Source: JANXXV01 sp038230275
Lineage (GTDB): Bacteria; Acidobacteriota; Terriglobia; Bryobacterales; Bryobacteraceae
Length of the DNA: 19,691 bases
Direction: 5' to 3'
Assembly: GCA_038230275.1 (NCBI GenBank)
Contig: JBBRNO010000129.1
Coordinates: 1-19,691, forward strand
Shown: piece by piece, positions 7,643 to 15,424 of the stretch
Position numbering within the stretch: the stretch's first letter is position 1
How the letters are laid out: each line of letters opens with the position of its first letter
Notes under the pieces: generated by a model
What the model was told of the DNA's origin: nothing
The model's input: only the letters and a program-made list of their open reading frames with translations
Database searches by the model: none
Position numbers and translations under genes: made by a program

Positions 7643-8365
7643 TCAGAGGGCGGCGGCCACCGATTCCTGTTCGGCAACAGCGGCGTCACCTTCATTGAAG
7701 CTATAGCCGAAGCCTCGGACGGAGCGGATGAGCGACGGGTTTGTTGGGTCGCGTTCCGTTTTCTGACGCAAGCGCAGGATGTAGACATCCACCGTGCGGT
7801 CGGTGACGGCGCGGTCATGGCCCCATACGGCGTCTAAGAGCTGTTCGCGGCTGAAGACTACGCCGGGGCGGCTCATCAGAAACTCGAGCAGACGAAATTC
7901 GGTGGCGGTGAGCGCAAGCGAGGTGCCATTCAATTTGACGCGGCAGCTGGTGCGATCCAGCTCAAGGCCGCCCGACTTCAACACACGTGTGGGCGCCACC
8001 TGGCCGCGGAACTGGATTTTGATGCGGGCAATGAGTTCGCGAATGAAGAACGGTTTGACGATGTAATCGTTCGCGCCTAGTTCCAGACCCACAATGCGGT
8101 CGGTTTCCGAGGCGCGCGCGGTGAGGAAGATTACCGGGATGTGGGCCAGCTCGGGATGGCTGCGAATTCCTTTGCAAATGTCGAGGCCGTCGGAATCGGG
8201 CAGCATGATGTCGAGCAGGATGAGGTCTGGGCGTTCGCGGCGGCACAGTTCGATGGCGCCTTTCCCGGTTTGGGAGCCCACCAGCATGAAGCCTTCCTTC
8301 TCCAGGTTGTACTTCAACAGCGCGTATAGGTCCGAGTCGTCTTCAATTAGCGCGATTTTCTTCAT
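7643..8365 (-). CDS. PhoB/OmpR-family response regulator
   Basis: A 240-residue two-component transcription factor. The receiver domain (1-120) has the acidic pair Asp9/Asp10, phospho-acceptor Asp52 in LLDIMLPDSDG, Thr82 and Lys104 in VKPF. The winged-helix domain (about 127-230) has LTATEFRLLEFLM, FSREQLLDAVWG and the recognition helix DRTVDVYILRLR, which differs from E. coli PhoB's DRTVDVHIRRLR at only two positions. A 15-residue Ala/Glu-rich tail follows the final wing strand. It lies 34 nt downstream of the sensor kinase, its evident partner. PhoB is the closest match by motif, but no pst or phoU genes are present, so no symbol is assigned. A possible operator lies just upstream (8389-8405). 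Confidence 0.93.
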   Translation of the reverse strand: MKKIALIEDDSDLYALLKYNLEKEGFMLVGSQTGKGAIELCRRERPDLILLDIMLPDSDGLDICKGIRSHPELAHIPVIFLTARASETDRIVGLELGANDYIVKPFFIRELIARIKIQFRGQVAPTRVLKSGGLELDRTSCRVKLNGTSLALTATEFRLLEFLMSRPGVVFSREQLLDAVWGHDRAVTDRTVDVYILRLRQKTERDPTNPSLIRSVRGFGYSFNEGDAAVAEQESVAAAL

Positions 8366-8388
8366 AGTCTGAAGGTAGCTGTCTTCCG

Positions 8389-8405
8389 TTACAACCAGAT
8401 TACAA
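8389..8405 (-). promoter_or_regulatory. Candidate PhoB-type direct repeat between sensor kinase and regulator
   Basis: On the minus strand the short gap between the kinase and the regulator reads TTGTAA, five bases, TTGTAA: two identical hexamers spaced exactly 11 bp (plus-strand TTACAA at 8389-8394 and 8400-8405). A degraded third unit (TTAAT at 8411) keeps the 11-bp phase. Each half matches the E. coli PhoB half-site CTGTCAT/CTGTCAC at 5 of 7 positions. The site overlaps the kinase stop codon and sits 23 bp upstream of the regulator ATG. An internal autoregulated promoter is an inference; no strong -10 follows. Confidence 0.35.
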
Positions 8406-9875
8406 TACGGTTAATTCCGGTTGAACTGCGTCATATTCCAGCAAGCCGAGGTCGTGTATCGGCAGGGTGAAGGAAAAACGGGAGCCGCCGTTGAATTTGC
8501 TTTCGACGCGAACCTCGCCGCCCTGTGCACGAACCAGGTGTTTGACGATGGCGAGGCCGAGGCCGGTGCCGCCGAGTTCGCGGGAGCGGGCTTTATCAAC
8601 GCGGTAAAAGCGTTCAAAGAGCCGCGGCAAATCCTCCGCCGGAATGCCCATGCCGGTGTCGTGGACGAAGATTTCGACGGCATCGGAATCCTGAAGGGCG
8701 CGAGCCCCCACCGTGATGGAACCGTTTTCCGGAGTGTATTTGAGCGCATTGTCCAAAAGGTTGGTGACCACCTGATGGACGGCTTCGCTATCGCAGAAGA
8801 CTTCGGTGCGTTCGGGCGCGGAATCCATAATCAGCGTGATGTGTTTCTTTTCGGCCATGGGACGCATGGACTCGATACAGTCCTCAATCATGGCGTTGAC
8901 GAAGTAGGAGGCGAACTGGAATTTGGTGGTTTTCAGTTCGATACGGGAGAGCGTCATCAGGTCCGCGATGAGCCGGCCCAGGCGTTCTGAGTTTTGGCGA
9001 ATGATGGTTAGGAATTTGATGTTGTTGGCTTCGTCGTGAATTGCACCATCGAGGAGGGTTTCGGTATAGCCCTGGATGGAGGCGAGGGGCGTGCGCAGCT
9101 CGTGCGAGACGTTGATGACGAAATCTTTTCGAACGCGCTCCAGCTTTTCGAGCTGCTCATGTTCGCGTTCTAGTTCTTCGAACATCTTCTGCAGCTTCTG
9201 GCCAGTCTCGTTCAACTGGTCGCCGAGTATTCCGAATTCGTCGCGGTTGGTGATCTTCAGGCGGACACGGAAATCGCCGCGCGCCAAGTTGCCCGCATGG
9301 CCGATAATGCTGGCCAGCTTGGACGACACGTAGCGTGCGAAGAGGGCGGCTACGACGATTGCCGGCAGAAAGGCGAGCGCGACGGAGGCCAGCAGCTGTT
9401 TGCGGATGGCGTTGACTTGGCCGTCAATCTCATCCAAGGGCACCGCAATGCGGAGAGCGCCCGAGGGAACGGGTACGGCGACGTAGAGATATTTTATGCC
9501 GATGGAAGCGCTGACTCTGGTATCGGAGCCAACGCGGCCTGACAAAGCAGCGGCGATTTCGGGACGGCTGGCGTGATTTTCCATCGTAGCGGCCGCGGTT
9601 TCGGAGTCCGCGAGGACCCTCCCATCGTGGCCAACCGCGGTGGCACGGCCCCCGGCGGCGCGGGCCACGTTACGGAAGGTCTCGGCATCAATGCTGGAGA
9701 ACCCAGCCGGCGCCAGGAGGGTGAGCATGCGGCATTTATCGGCCAGGTCGCGGGTTAGAGTGTCGACGTAGGTGCGTTGGGCGACCTTCGAGGCTTGGAA
9801 ATCGACGGCGGTCAGGGCGACGACCAAAACGCAGAGAACGCCGAGAATCAGCTTGAGGAAGATGCGGGCTGTCAA
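8400..9875 (-). CDS. Membrane sensor histidine kinase (PhoR-like, no PAS)
   Basis: A 491-residue inner-membrane kinase that should phosphorylate the PhoB-like regulator encoded next. Layout: TM1 ~5-25; periplasmic sensor domain ~26-160, including GRATAVGHDGRVLADSE; TM2 ~161-181; HAMP ~182-235 ending in an acidic coiled coil; HisKA with FVINVSHELRTPL (phospho-acceptor His258); N box NLLDNALKY (372-380); G1 box HDTGMGIP (405-412); F box RLFERFYRVD; G2 box GGTGLGLAI (435-443). E. coli and Bacillus PhoR carry a cytoplasmic PAS between HAMP and HisKA; none fits here. The start codon is TTG (9873-9875). An in-frame TAA lies four codons upstream, and later starts would delete TM1, so TTG is effectively forced; the ribosome site is weak. 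Confidence 0.93.
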   Translation of the reverse strand: MTARIFLKLILGVLCVLVVALTAVDFQASKVAQRTYVDTLTRDLADKCRMLTLLAPAGFSSIDAETFRNVARAAGGRATAVGHDGRVLADSETAAATMENHASRPEIAAALSGRVGSDTRVSASIGIKYLYVAVPVPSGALRIAVPLDEIDGQVNAIRKQLLASVALAFLPAIVVAALFARYVSSKLASIIGHAGNLARGDFRVRLKITNRDEFGILGDQLNETGQKLQKMFEELEREHEQLEKLERVRKDFVINVSHELRTPLASIQGYTETLLDGAIHDEANNIKFLTIIRQNSERLGRLIADLMTLSRIELKTTKFQFASYFVNAMIEDCIESMRPMAEKKHITLIMDSAPERTEVFCDSEAVHQVVTNLLDNALKYTPENGSITVGARALQDSDAVEIFVHDTGMGIPAEDLPRLFERFYRVDKARSRELGGTGLGLAIVKHLVRAQGGEVRVESKFNGGSRFSFTLPIHDLGLLEYDAVQPELTVL

Positions 9876-9938
9876 GCTCTTAGTTTATCCAACAGTTTGT
9901 TTCAGGAAAATGAATCATAAGGCGGATACCGGCCGACA

Positions 9939-10853
9939 CTACTCCGGAATTATCCCGATCGACCCCAGCCAGGTCTCTACCAGAGCAGGCCATCGCGTTA
10001 TGGGTAGCTTCGTTCGCCGCAGCCCGAAGGCATGCTTGCCTTCCGCATGTAGATGCATCTCTACGGGAACACCGGCGTTCTTCAGCGCAATGTAGTAAAC
10101 CAGCGAGTTGTTGACACTGTCCACGGGATCGTTCCCGGCCTGCAGCAACAACGTCGGCGGCGTCTGACGGCTCACGGGAATATCCGGATTCAACGCAAAT
10201 CCCTGTTTGGAAATCCACAGGTGTCCCGGATAGATGGCCACTGCGAAATCCGGGCGGCAGCTTTCTTTGTCTGCCGCATCTACGGCAGGATACAAACGCT
10301 TATCGAAGTGCGTGCTGATATCCGCCACCAGGTGCCCGCCTGCCGAGAATCCAAGGACGCCGATCTTGTGCGGATCGATATGATACGCCGCGGCGTGAAG
10401 GCGGACCAGCCCAACAGTTCTCTGCGCATCTTCGAGTGCCATGGGGGCTTTCGGTTTTATCTGCCGGCGTCCGTCCCCATGCATCCCCGAATTCGGAACG
10501 CGGTACTTCAAGAGCACACACGTGATCCCCTTTGAGGTAAGCCAGTCACAGACCTCCGTACCTTCCAGATCGATCGCCAGAACGTAATAACCACCGCCGG
10601 GAAATACGACTACCGCGGCGCCAGTATTCTTCCCCTTTGGCGAATAGACCGTCATCGTGGGTCGTGAGACGTTGTCGACCTCTCCGGGTTCCGGCGTCGT
10701 TTCGGTGTTGGCCAGCGGGCCAAACTGCGCGTCAGGGGGAGTACCCGGCCATATCGGTATTTGTGTATGTCCGGGCGATGGCTGCCAGCCAGACTTCTGG
10801 GCGAACAGACCGTCCGATGCGGACAGGACGCAAAGAGCAGTGGCTTCATTCAC
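9939..10853 (-). CDS. Alpha/beta-hydrolase esterase (acetyl-xylan-esterase/BD-FAE-like), probable signal-peptide frameshift
   Basis: A 304-residue frame read from a GTG. Catalytic elements: oxyanion strip FPGGGYY (84-90), nucleophile Ser170 in GFSAGGH, an acid in AGNDPVDS (Asp242 or Asp245) and His274 in GKHAFG. Such proteins are usually exported and de-esterify plant polysaccharides; the substrate here is inferred only from the family. The 5' end is odd. The GTG frame (VNEATALCVLSASDGLFAQ) is a poor signal peptide and is closed by a TAA three codons upstream. The overlapping ATG at 10849 starts MKPLLFAS in the other frame. One extra base near 10826-10827 would join them into MKPLLFASLSASDGLFAQ, a normal signal peptide. 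It is 63 nt upstream of the sensor kinase on the same strand. Confidence 0.82.
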   Translation of the reverse strand: MNEATALCVLSASDGLFAQKSGWQPSPGHTQIPIWPGTPPDAQFGPLANTETTPEPGEVDNVSRPTMTVYSPKGKNTGAAVVVFPGGGYYVLAIDLEGTEVCDWLTSKGITCVLLKYRVPNSGMHGDGRRQIKPKAPMALEDAQRTVGLVRLHAAAYHIDPHKIGVLGFSAGGHLVADISTHFDKRLYPAVDAADKESCRPDFAVAIYPGHLWISKQGFALNPDIPVSRQTPPTLLLQAGNDPVDSVNNSLVYYIALKNAGVPVEMHLHAEGKHAFGLRRTKLPITRWPALVETWLGSIGIIPE

Positions 10854-11066
10854 CCGAGCTTATGACACAAACCGTTGCTGCGGGAAGCCGCTGATTTCGC
10901 CCTCATTGTGTGCCATCCAGCGGGTGAGGCGTTCCCATTGACGCGAAACGGTTGGCTGGCGATTGTGTCTTGGGCGATGAGTTCGCATGGGTCTTCAAAG
11001 GAAGAGTAAATCGTATACCATTGCCGTCCGAAATCTTATATGCTGGCAGCGAGGAAAACGATACTC

Positions 11067-12341
11067 GTGAACAGAAGATCATTTCTAAAATCACTGGCAG
11101 TGGCGCCGGCCGCAGTTCTGGCGAGGCCGCCGCGGGCACAAGCCGCTTTGCCGAAGGCGAAGATCACGCGGGTGCGCATTTATCAGCCGCCGAATCTGAA
11201 TCAGTTGTTCAACCAGAGCAACATGATTGTGACGGTGGAGACAGACATCGGTATTACCGGAATTGGAGAGGGCGGCGCGAAGGACACGCTGGAACAGTGC
11301 GCCGGAACCTTGATCGGAAAGAATCCGTTCCGGATAGAGGCGATCTGGCAGGAGATGTATATTGCCTGGTTCTATCCTCCGGGCCGCGAGAAGCAGCACG
11401 CGCTGGGAGCGTTGGACCTGGCGTTGTGGGACATCAAGGGGAAGGCGCTGGGACTGCCACTGCATGAGCTATTAGGCGGCGCGGTGCGGAACCATTGCGA
11501 GTGCTATGCCACCGGTGGAGGCGGCCGTGCGGCGGGCGCGCAAGGCGGGAATCAGAACGGGCGTTCCGCTCCGCCGCCTGCGAGCATGAGTTTGAAAGAG
11601 CGCGCGCAGTCGACGATTGAGGCGGGTTACCGGGCATTCCGCATGGGCGCGGGCGATACCGCGGATGGCGCCGAGTTCAACACGCATGAGCGGGTGCGGC
11701 AGGTTGCTAAAGACTGCAAGGAAGTGCGCGAGGGCGTGGGCACGAACGGCGACTGGTGTATCGACTTCCACCAGCGGTTCGACTACAACGATGCGGTGCG
11801 CGCCTGTAAGCTGATTGAAGAATACGAACCGTACTTCGTGGAGGATCCAGTCCGCGATCAACATGCGGCACAGGACATCCCGAAACTGCGGAAGATGACC
11901 ACCGTTCCGTTGACGCATGGTGAGGAATGGGGCCAGCGGTACGACTTCAACCAACTGGTGGAGAACCACGACCTGGACTACATCCGCGCCACATTGCCGA
12001 ACGTTGGCGGCGTGACGGAGATGATGAAGATTGCCGCGCTTTGCGAGACGCATGCCGTGGGAATCATTCCGCATTTCACCGGGCCGATTGCCACAGCGGC
12101 GCTGGTAGGTTGTCTTTCGACCTTCCCGGGGCCGGTGATTATGGAGTACAACTATGGCGGAAGGCCGATTGATCATTTGCCGCAGTGTCTGGATTTCAAG
12201 AATGGGAAGGCGCTGATGAATGACCGGCCGGGGTTGGGTGTTACGGCGGATATGAAGTTGTTGAAGATGATTGGTGAGGTGACTCAGCCTGGGCGGCGGA
12301 ACGCTTATTTGCGTCCGGATGGATCTTTGACGCACTGGTAG
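11067..12341 (+). CDS. Tat-exported mandelate racemase/muconate lactonizing enzyme-family protein
   Basis: An enolase-superfamily enzyme, probably a sugar-acid dehydratase or epimerase. I chose the GTG at 11067 because it places a classic Tat signal (NRRSFLKSLAVAPAAV, then ALA and AQA) at the N-terminus; GAGGA lies 11 nt upstream. The ATG at 11040 would add nine residues and has no ribosome site. Metal ligands in the 424-residue numbering: Asp233 with His235 in CIDFHQRF (the DxH pattern of galactonate-dehydratase-like enzymes), Glu259 in YFVEDPV, Glu286 in THGEEWG. Catalytic His336 is in IIPHFTGPIATAA and Glu360 in MEYNYG. Where relatives have PDxxxxGG, this one reads ATLPNVGG, so the Asp partner of the His seems to be Thr. 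A Gly/Ala-rich loop (150-171) is an unusual insert. The substrate is unknown. It converges on the trpB2-type gene. Confidence 0.87.
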   Translation: MNRRSFLKSLAVAPAAVLARPPRAQAALPKAKITRVRIYQPPNLNQLFNQSNMIVTVETDIGITGIGEGGAKDTLEQCAGTLIGKNPFRIEAIWQEMYIAWFYPPGREKQHALGALDLALWDIKGKALGLPLHELLGGAVRNHCECYATGGGGRAAGAQGGNQNGRSAPPPASMSLKERAQSTIEAGYRAFRMGAGDTADGAEFNTHERVRQVAKDCKEVREGVGTNGDWCIDFHQRFDYNDAVRACKLIEEYEPYFVEDPVRDQHAAQDIPKLRKMTTVPLTHGEEWGQRYDFNQLVENHDLDYIRATLPNVGGVTEMMKIAALCETHAVGIIPHFTGPIATAALVGCLSTFPGPVIMEYNYGGRPIDHLPQCLDFKNGKALMNDRPGLGVTADMKLLKMIGEVTQPGRRNAYLRPDGSLTHW

Positions 12342-12347
12342 ACTTTG

Positions 12348-12383
12348 TTGGCAGAGGAGGGCCGCGTGGCTCTCCTCTGCCAA
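12348..12383. terminator. Bidirectional hairpin terminator between convergent genes
   Basis: A perfect 12-bp inverted repeat TTGGCAGAGGAG / CTCCTCTGCCAA (12348-12359 and 12372-12383). A G-U pair and a further GCC/GGC extend it to a 16-bp stem with a GCGT loop. It lies 6 nt after the stop of the enolase-family gene and 14 nt after the stop of the convergent trpB2-type gene. There is no long T-tract on either side, so termination may be weaker than at a classic intrinsic site. Confidence 0.75.
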
Positions 12384-12397
12384 TATGGCGTTACTGC

Positions 12398-13753
12398 CTA
12401 CACGATGGGCAAGCCGGCCAGCGCCATGGCGATTTCCTCGGCTGGGTAGTCGTAATTCTGCAACTTCCCTGCCTGATAGTCGATGTAGGACTGCATGTCG
12501 AAATGCCCGTGGCCGCAGAGGTTGAAAAGAATGGTCCGTTGCTTACCTTCTTCCTTGGCGCGTAGGGCCTCCGATATTGCCCCGGCGACGGCATGGTTGG
12601 CCTCCGGCGCTGGAATAATACCCTCCGCGCGTGCAAATTGAATGCCGGCGGCGAAGGCGTCCAGCTGCTGCACCGAGGTGGCTTCGATTAAACCCAGATC
12701 CATGACGTGCGATACCAGCGGAGCCATGCCATGGTAGCGCAGCCCGCCCGCATGAATTCCCGGAGGCATGAACGTGCTGCCCAGCGTGTGCATTTTGACG
12801 AGGGGCGTCAAATGCCTGGTGTCTCCAAAGTCGTATGTGAATTTGCCTTTGGTCAGGCTGGGGCAAGCCGCGGGTTCGACGGCAACCACGCGGGCCTGGC
12901 TTTGGCCCTTGATCTTGCGGCCCAGATACGGCATTACCAAGCCCGCAAAGTTTGACCCGCCGCCGGTGCAACCGACAATCACATCGGGTTCATCGTCAGC
13001 CATGGCCATCTGTTCCATCGACTCCAGCCCGATGACCGTCTGGTGCAGCAGTACATGATTCAATACGCTGCCCAGCGCGTACTTGGTATGCGGGTCCTTT
13101 GCGGCCACTTCCACAGCCTCGGAGATGGCGATGCCAAGCGAACCGTTCGACTGCGGGTTTTGCGCCAAAATGGCTCGGCCGGACTCGGTCTCATCGCTGG
13201 GGCTGGCGGTGACAGATGCCCCAAACGCTTCCATTAGCGCGCGGCGGTAGGGCTTCTGGTCGTAGCTTACCCGCACCATATAGACCTTGCACTCCAAGCC
13301 GAAGAACGCGCACGCCATCGCCAGAGAGGAGCCCCACTGGCCCGCACCCGTTTCGGTGGAAAGGCGCTTTGTACCGTCCTTCTTGTTGTAATAGGCTTGC
13401 GGAACGGCGGTGTTCGGTTTATGCGAACCTGCCGGGCTTACCCCTTCGTACTTGTAGTAAATCCGCGCTGGTGTATCGAGAGCTTTTTCCAGGCGGCGCG
13501 CGCGAAAGAGGGGCGAGGGGCGCCAGTGGGCATAGACTTGCCTCACCTCTTCGGGAATCTCAATCTCGCGCTCCATGCTGACTTCCTGAAGAATCAGGCT
13601 CATGGGAAACAGCGGGGCCAGATCGTCAGGTCCGATGGGTTTCAACGTACCTGGATGTAGGACTGGCGCCATGGGCTTTGGAAGATCGGGAACGATGTTG
13701 TACCAAGCCTTCGGAATGCGGTTTTGCGGGAGGTTGTATTGGATTGAATCCAT
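12398..13753 (-). CDS. Tryptophan synthase beta chain, TrpB2 type
   Basis: A PLP enzyme that joins indole and serine to tryptophan. The start at 13753 gives MDSIQYNLPQNRIPKAWYNI, the usual TrpB2 opening; the 27 codons further upstream do not look conserved. The protein is 451 residues, longer than TrpB1 (~400), as expected for TrpB2. Motifs: WYNIVPDLP and LHPGT (17-36), PLP Lys112 in SPAGSHKPNTA, catalytic Glu134 in TETGAGQWGSS, the phosphate-binding CTGGGSNF (262-269) and C-terminal LCGHGHFD. No trpA or other trp gene is nearby, which fits TrpB2, often unlinked to TrpA and thought to salvage indole. No Shine-Dalgarno precedes the ATG; TAGTAT ends 8 nt before it, so a leaderless transcript is possible. 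Confidence 0.93.
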   Translation of the reverse strand: MDSIQYNLPQNRIPKAWYNIVPDLPKPMAPVLHPGTLKPIGPDDLAPLFPMSLILQEVSMEREIEIPEEVRQVYAHWRPSPLFRARRLEKALDTPARIYYKYEGVSPAGSHKPNTAVPQAYYNKKDGTKRLSTETGAGQWGSSLAMACAFFGLECKVYMVRVSYDQKPYRRALMEAFGASVTASPSDETESGRAILAQNPQSNGSLGIAISEAVEVAAKDPHTKYALGSVLNHVLLHQTVIGLESMEQMAMADDEPDVIVGCTGGGSNFAGLVMPYLGRKIKGQSQARVVAVEPAACPSLTKGKFTYDFGDTRHLTPLVKMHTLGSTFMPPGIHAGGLRYHGMAPLVSHVMDLGLIEATSVQQLDAFAAGIQFARAEGIIPAPEANHAVAGAISEALRAKEEGKQRTILFNLCGHGHFDMQSYIDYQAGKLQNYDYPAEEIAMALAGLPIV

Positions 13754-13825
13754 TTGGATACATACTATCAAGCGCCACCGGCATAGAATCCAGGCGTGCG
13801 GGAATTGCGCCATTCCAGCCCGATG

Positions 13826-13831
13826 TATAAT
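13826..13831 (+). promoter_or_regulatory. -10 hexamer for the DUF4440 lipoprotein gene
   Basis: A consensus TATAAT sits in the gap between the divergent trpB2-type and lipoprotein genes. The best -35 candidate is TTGCGC at 13805-13810 (4 of 6 bases, short 15-bp spacer). Transcription would begin near 13838 and leave a leader of about 50 nt before the ATG at 13887. Confidence 0.45.
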
Positions 13832-13886
13832 CACCGGAAGCTTGGCGCCCCAAATGCCAGGTCCGGCTCACCGGAGGAGAATGAAA

Positions 13887-14381
13887 ATGACGCGGCACTT
13901 ATCGATCTTTTGCAGCTTGGGATTACTGGCATTGACCGGATGCTCACAGTCGCCAGCAACCGATAATCACGAGGCGGATGCCCGCGCGTTGCGCGATGGC
14001 GAACTTGCCGCTTTTGTCAAGGATTGGGGCGGCAAGGACGCGGGCCGCATTGCGGCGCACTACGCAGACGATGGAAACGTGATGGTCCCGAATGCTCCGA
14101 TGATGACGGGCAAGGACGCCATTGGCAAGGCGCTGAAGGATGTCCTGGCCGATCCGAATTGGTCAATTTCCTTGCAGGTCGCCCAGGTGGAAGTCTCCAA
14201 GGGCGGAGATATGGGTTACAGCCGCGGAACCTACGTGAACACTGCCACCGACCCGGCCAGCAAAAAGGCGATGACGGAGAAGGGAAGGTTTATCACCATC
14301 TTTCGAAAAGAGGCAGATGGATCATGGAAGGCCGTCCAAGATATTAACAACGCCGAAGCCCCGGCGGCACCGAACAAATAG
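13887..14381 (+). CDS. DUF4440/SnoaL-like lipoprotein
   Basis: A 164-residue lipoprotein of the NTF2-like (ketosteroid-isomerase fold) group. The ATG at 13887 is chosen because GGAGGAG (13873-13879) is 7 nt upstream; the ATG at 13881 is only 1 nt from it. The N-terminus MTRHLSIFCSLGLLALTGC is a lipoprotein signal with lipobox LTGC, modified at Cys19. The mature part follows the DUF4440 pattern: a leading helix (ALRDGELAAFVKDW), AHYADDGNVMVPNAP, TGKDAIGKAL, then the beta strands YSRGTYVN, KGRFITIFRKE and GSWKAVQDINN. DUF4440 proteins rarely have a known reaction and none can be assigned. It converges on the CsgG-like gene. Confidence 0.85.
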   Translation: MTRHLSIFCSLGLLALTGCSQSPATDNHEADARALRDGELAAFVKDWGGKDAGRIAAHYADDGNVMVPNAPMMTGKDAIGKALKDVLADPNWSISLQVAQVEVSKGGDMGYSRGTYVNTATDPASKKAMTEKGRFITIFRKEADGSWKAVQDINNAEAPAAPNK

Positions 14382-14415
14382 CGAACCGCGGCCGACGGAT
14401 CGCCATTTCCGCCAC

Positions 14416-15378
14416 TCACCGTTTGGGAATGCTTTTGGCGGCGTCGCCGACCTTTGCCGGTTCAGCGCCTTTGTATATGGCGATAGATGAGATGTCGTTC
14501 ACTTTGGTGACTACGGCTTCTCCTAACAACGTATCGTCACGCAGCAGCACTTTACCGCTAACCGGATCGCGAACTTCCTTGCCGACTCGCCAGAGCTGTA
14601 GCCGGTCGCCTTCCTTCACTCCGTTTTGCGAACCAACGTTAATGATGAGGCGGCCCGTTTCGTTCGCGTCCGCGACTACACCGTCAATGACAGGCGTGCG
14701 GGGCGGTATCTTGGGCAGATTCAAGTCGAGTTGCGAGGTGAGCTGCAGCACGGCCTTATCGATGGCCTCATTCATGATGGGCCCGCTGTTAATGCCGGCT
14801 CCGCCCATGCCCATCAGGCGGCCCATGTCCCGCGCATCCACCTTGACTCCCTTCTTGAGAACTTCCCCAGTGCCCTGCGCTACCGCTAGCACCTCCGCTG
14901 TATCTGGACTTACCAGGCGCGCACTGATCTCAACGGTGGCCTTCAAATCGTGTTTGCTACTCATGGAGGAGCGGCCGATGGCGGCACCGAAGGCCGCCCC
15001 GCCTCCTCCCGTGGTCTTGTCCTCGAAGTCATGCTTGGTGATGCTGCCCAATATGATGGCGTCGACGCCGAGAATTCTGCCGATCTTGGCCGCGGTCAAA
15101 GCATTGGTGCGATCGCTGTTTGAAAGGTTTTGTTCCGAGAGCACCTTATCCAGAGCGCTGCGTTCAATGACGACTACCGACGCATTCTTCACCAGGTGGT
15201 TGACCAGCAGGTCGGCTATAGCCTTGCCGAGATTCGGGGCTGTGCTCTGAAAAAACGGTGACGTGACTGCGCCCTGTACCGCCGCGCTGTCAAACTCGAA
15301 CACGGCTACACGCTTGGCCGGCGTGGACTGGCCGTATACGCCGGATGTGAGCAGAACTAGTAATCCAAATGTACGCAT
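14416..15378 (-). CDS. CsgG-family exported protein with FlgT-like C-terminal domain
   Basis: A 320-residue exported protein. MRTFGLLVLLTSGVYGQ is a signal peptide with no lipobox Cys, unlike curli CsgG, which is a lipoprotein. Residues ~22-215 carry the CsgG/HfaB pattern: KRVAVFEFD (22-30), IADLLVNHLVKNASVVVIERSAL in the 54-76 region, KIGRILGVDAIILGSIT (98-114) and the strand KATVEISARLVSPDTAEVLA (146-165). Residues ~230-315 resemble the FlgT C-terminal domain (GVKEGDRLQLWRVGKEV, DPVSGKVLL). No csgA, csgE or csgF is near, so a curli role is not supported. It is divergent from the TonB-dependent receptor and shares a 118-bp intergenic region with it. A periplasmic or outer-membrane role is inferred. 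Confidence 0.83.
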   Translation of the reverse strand: MRTFGLLVLLTSGVYGQSTPAKRVAVFEFDSAAVQGAVTSPFFQSTAPNLGKAIADLLVNHLVKNASVVVIERSALDKVLSEQNLSNSDRTNALTAAKIGRILGVDAIILGSITKHDFEDKTTGGGGAAFGAAIGRSSMSSKHDLKATVEISARLVSPDTAEVLAVAQGTGEVLKKGVKVDARDMGRLMGMGGAGINSGPIMNEAIDKAVLQLTSQLDLNLPKIPPRTPVIDGVVADANETGRLIINVGSQNGVKEGDRLQLWRVGKEVRDPVSGKVLLRDDTLLGEAVVTKVNDISSIAIYKGAEPAKVGDAAKSIPKR

Positions 15379-15424
15379 TGATACGAATCGATACCGGATT
15401 CTACCGCAGACACAGGGCCGCCGT

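Noticed and set aside
10854..11066. A promoter between the divergent esterase and enolase-family genes (TTGACG at about 10938)
   Set aside because: The hexamer 17 bp further on is a poor -10 match, and no alternative pair was convincing; nothing else is visible in this 213-bp gap.
11472..12383. A 303-codon minus-strand ORF opposite the enolase-family gene
   Set aside because: It is an antisense shadow rich in His/Arg; it crosses the hairpin terminator and has no motifs or ribosome site.
13754..13834. A 27-codon N-terminal extension of the trpB2-type ORF
   Set aside because: The family's conserved N-terminus begins at MDSIQYNLP (13753); the extension overlaps the divergent promoter region and has no family resemblance.
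13602..13886. An upstream in-frame extension of the DUF4440 lipoprotein ORF
   Set aside because: The ribosome site and lipoprotein signal start at 13887; the extension overlaps the trpB2-type 5' end antisense and contains the promoter.
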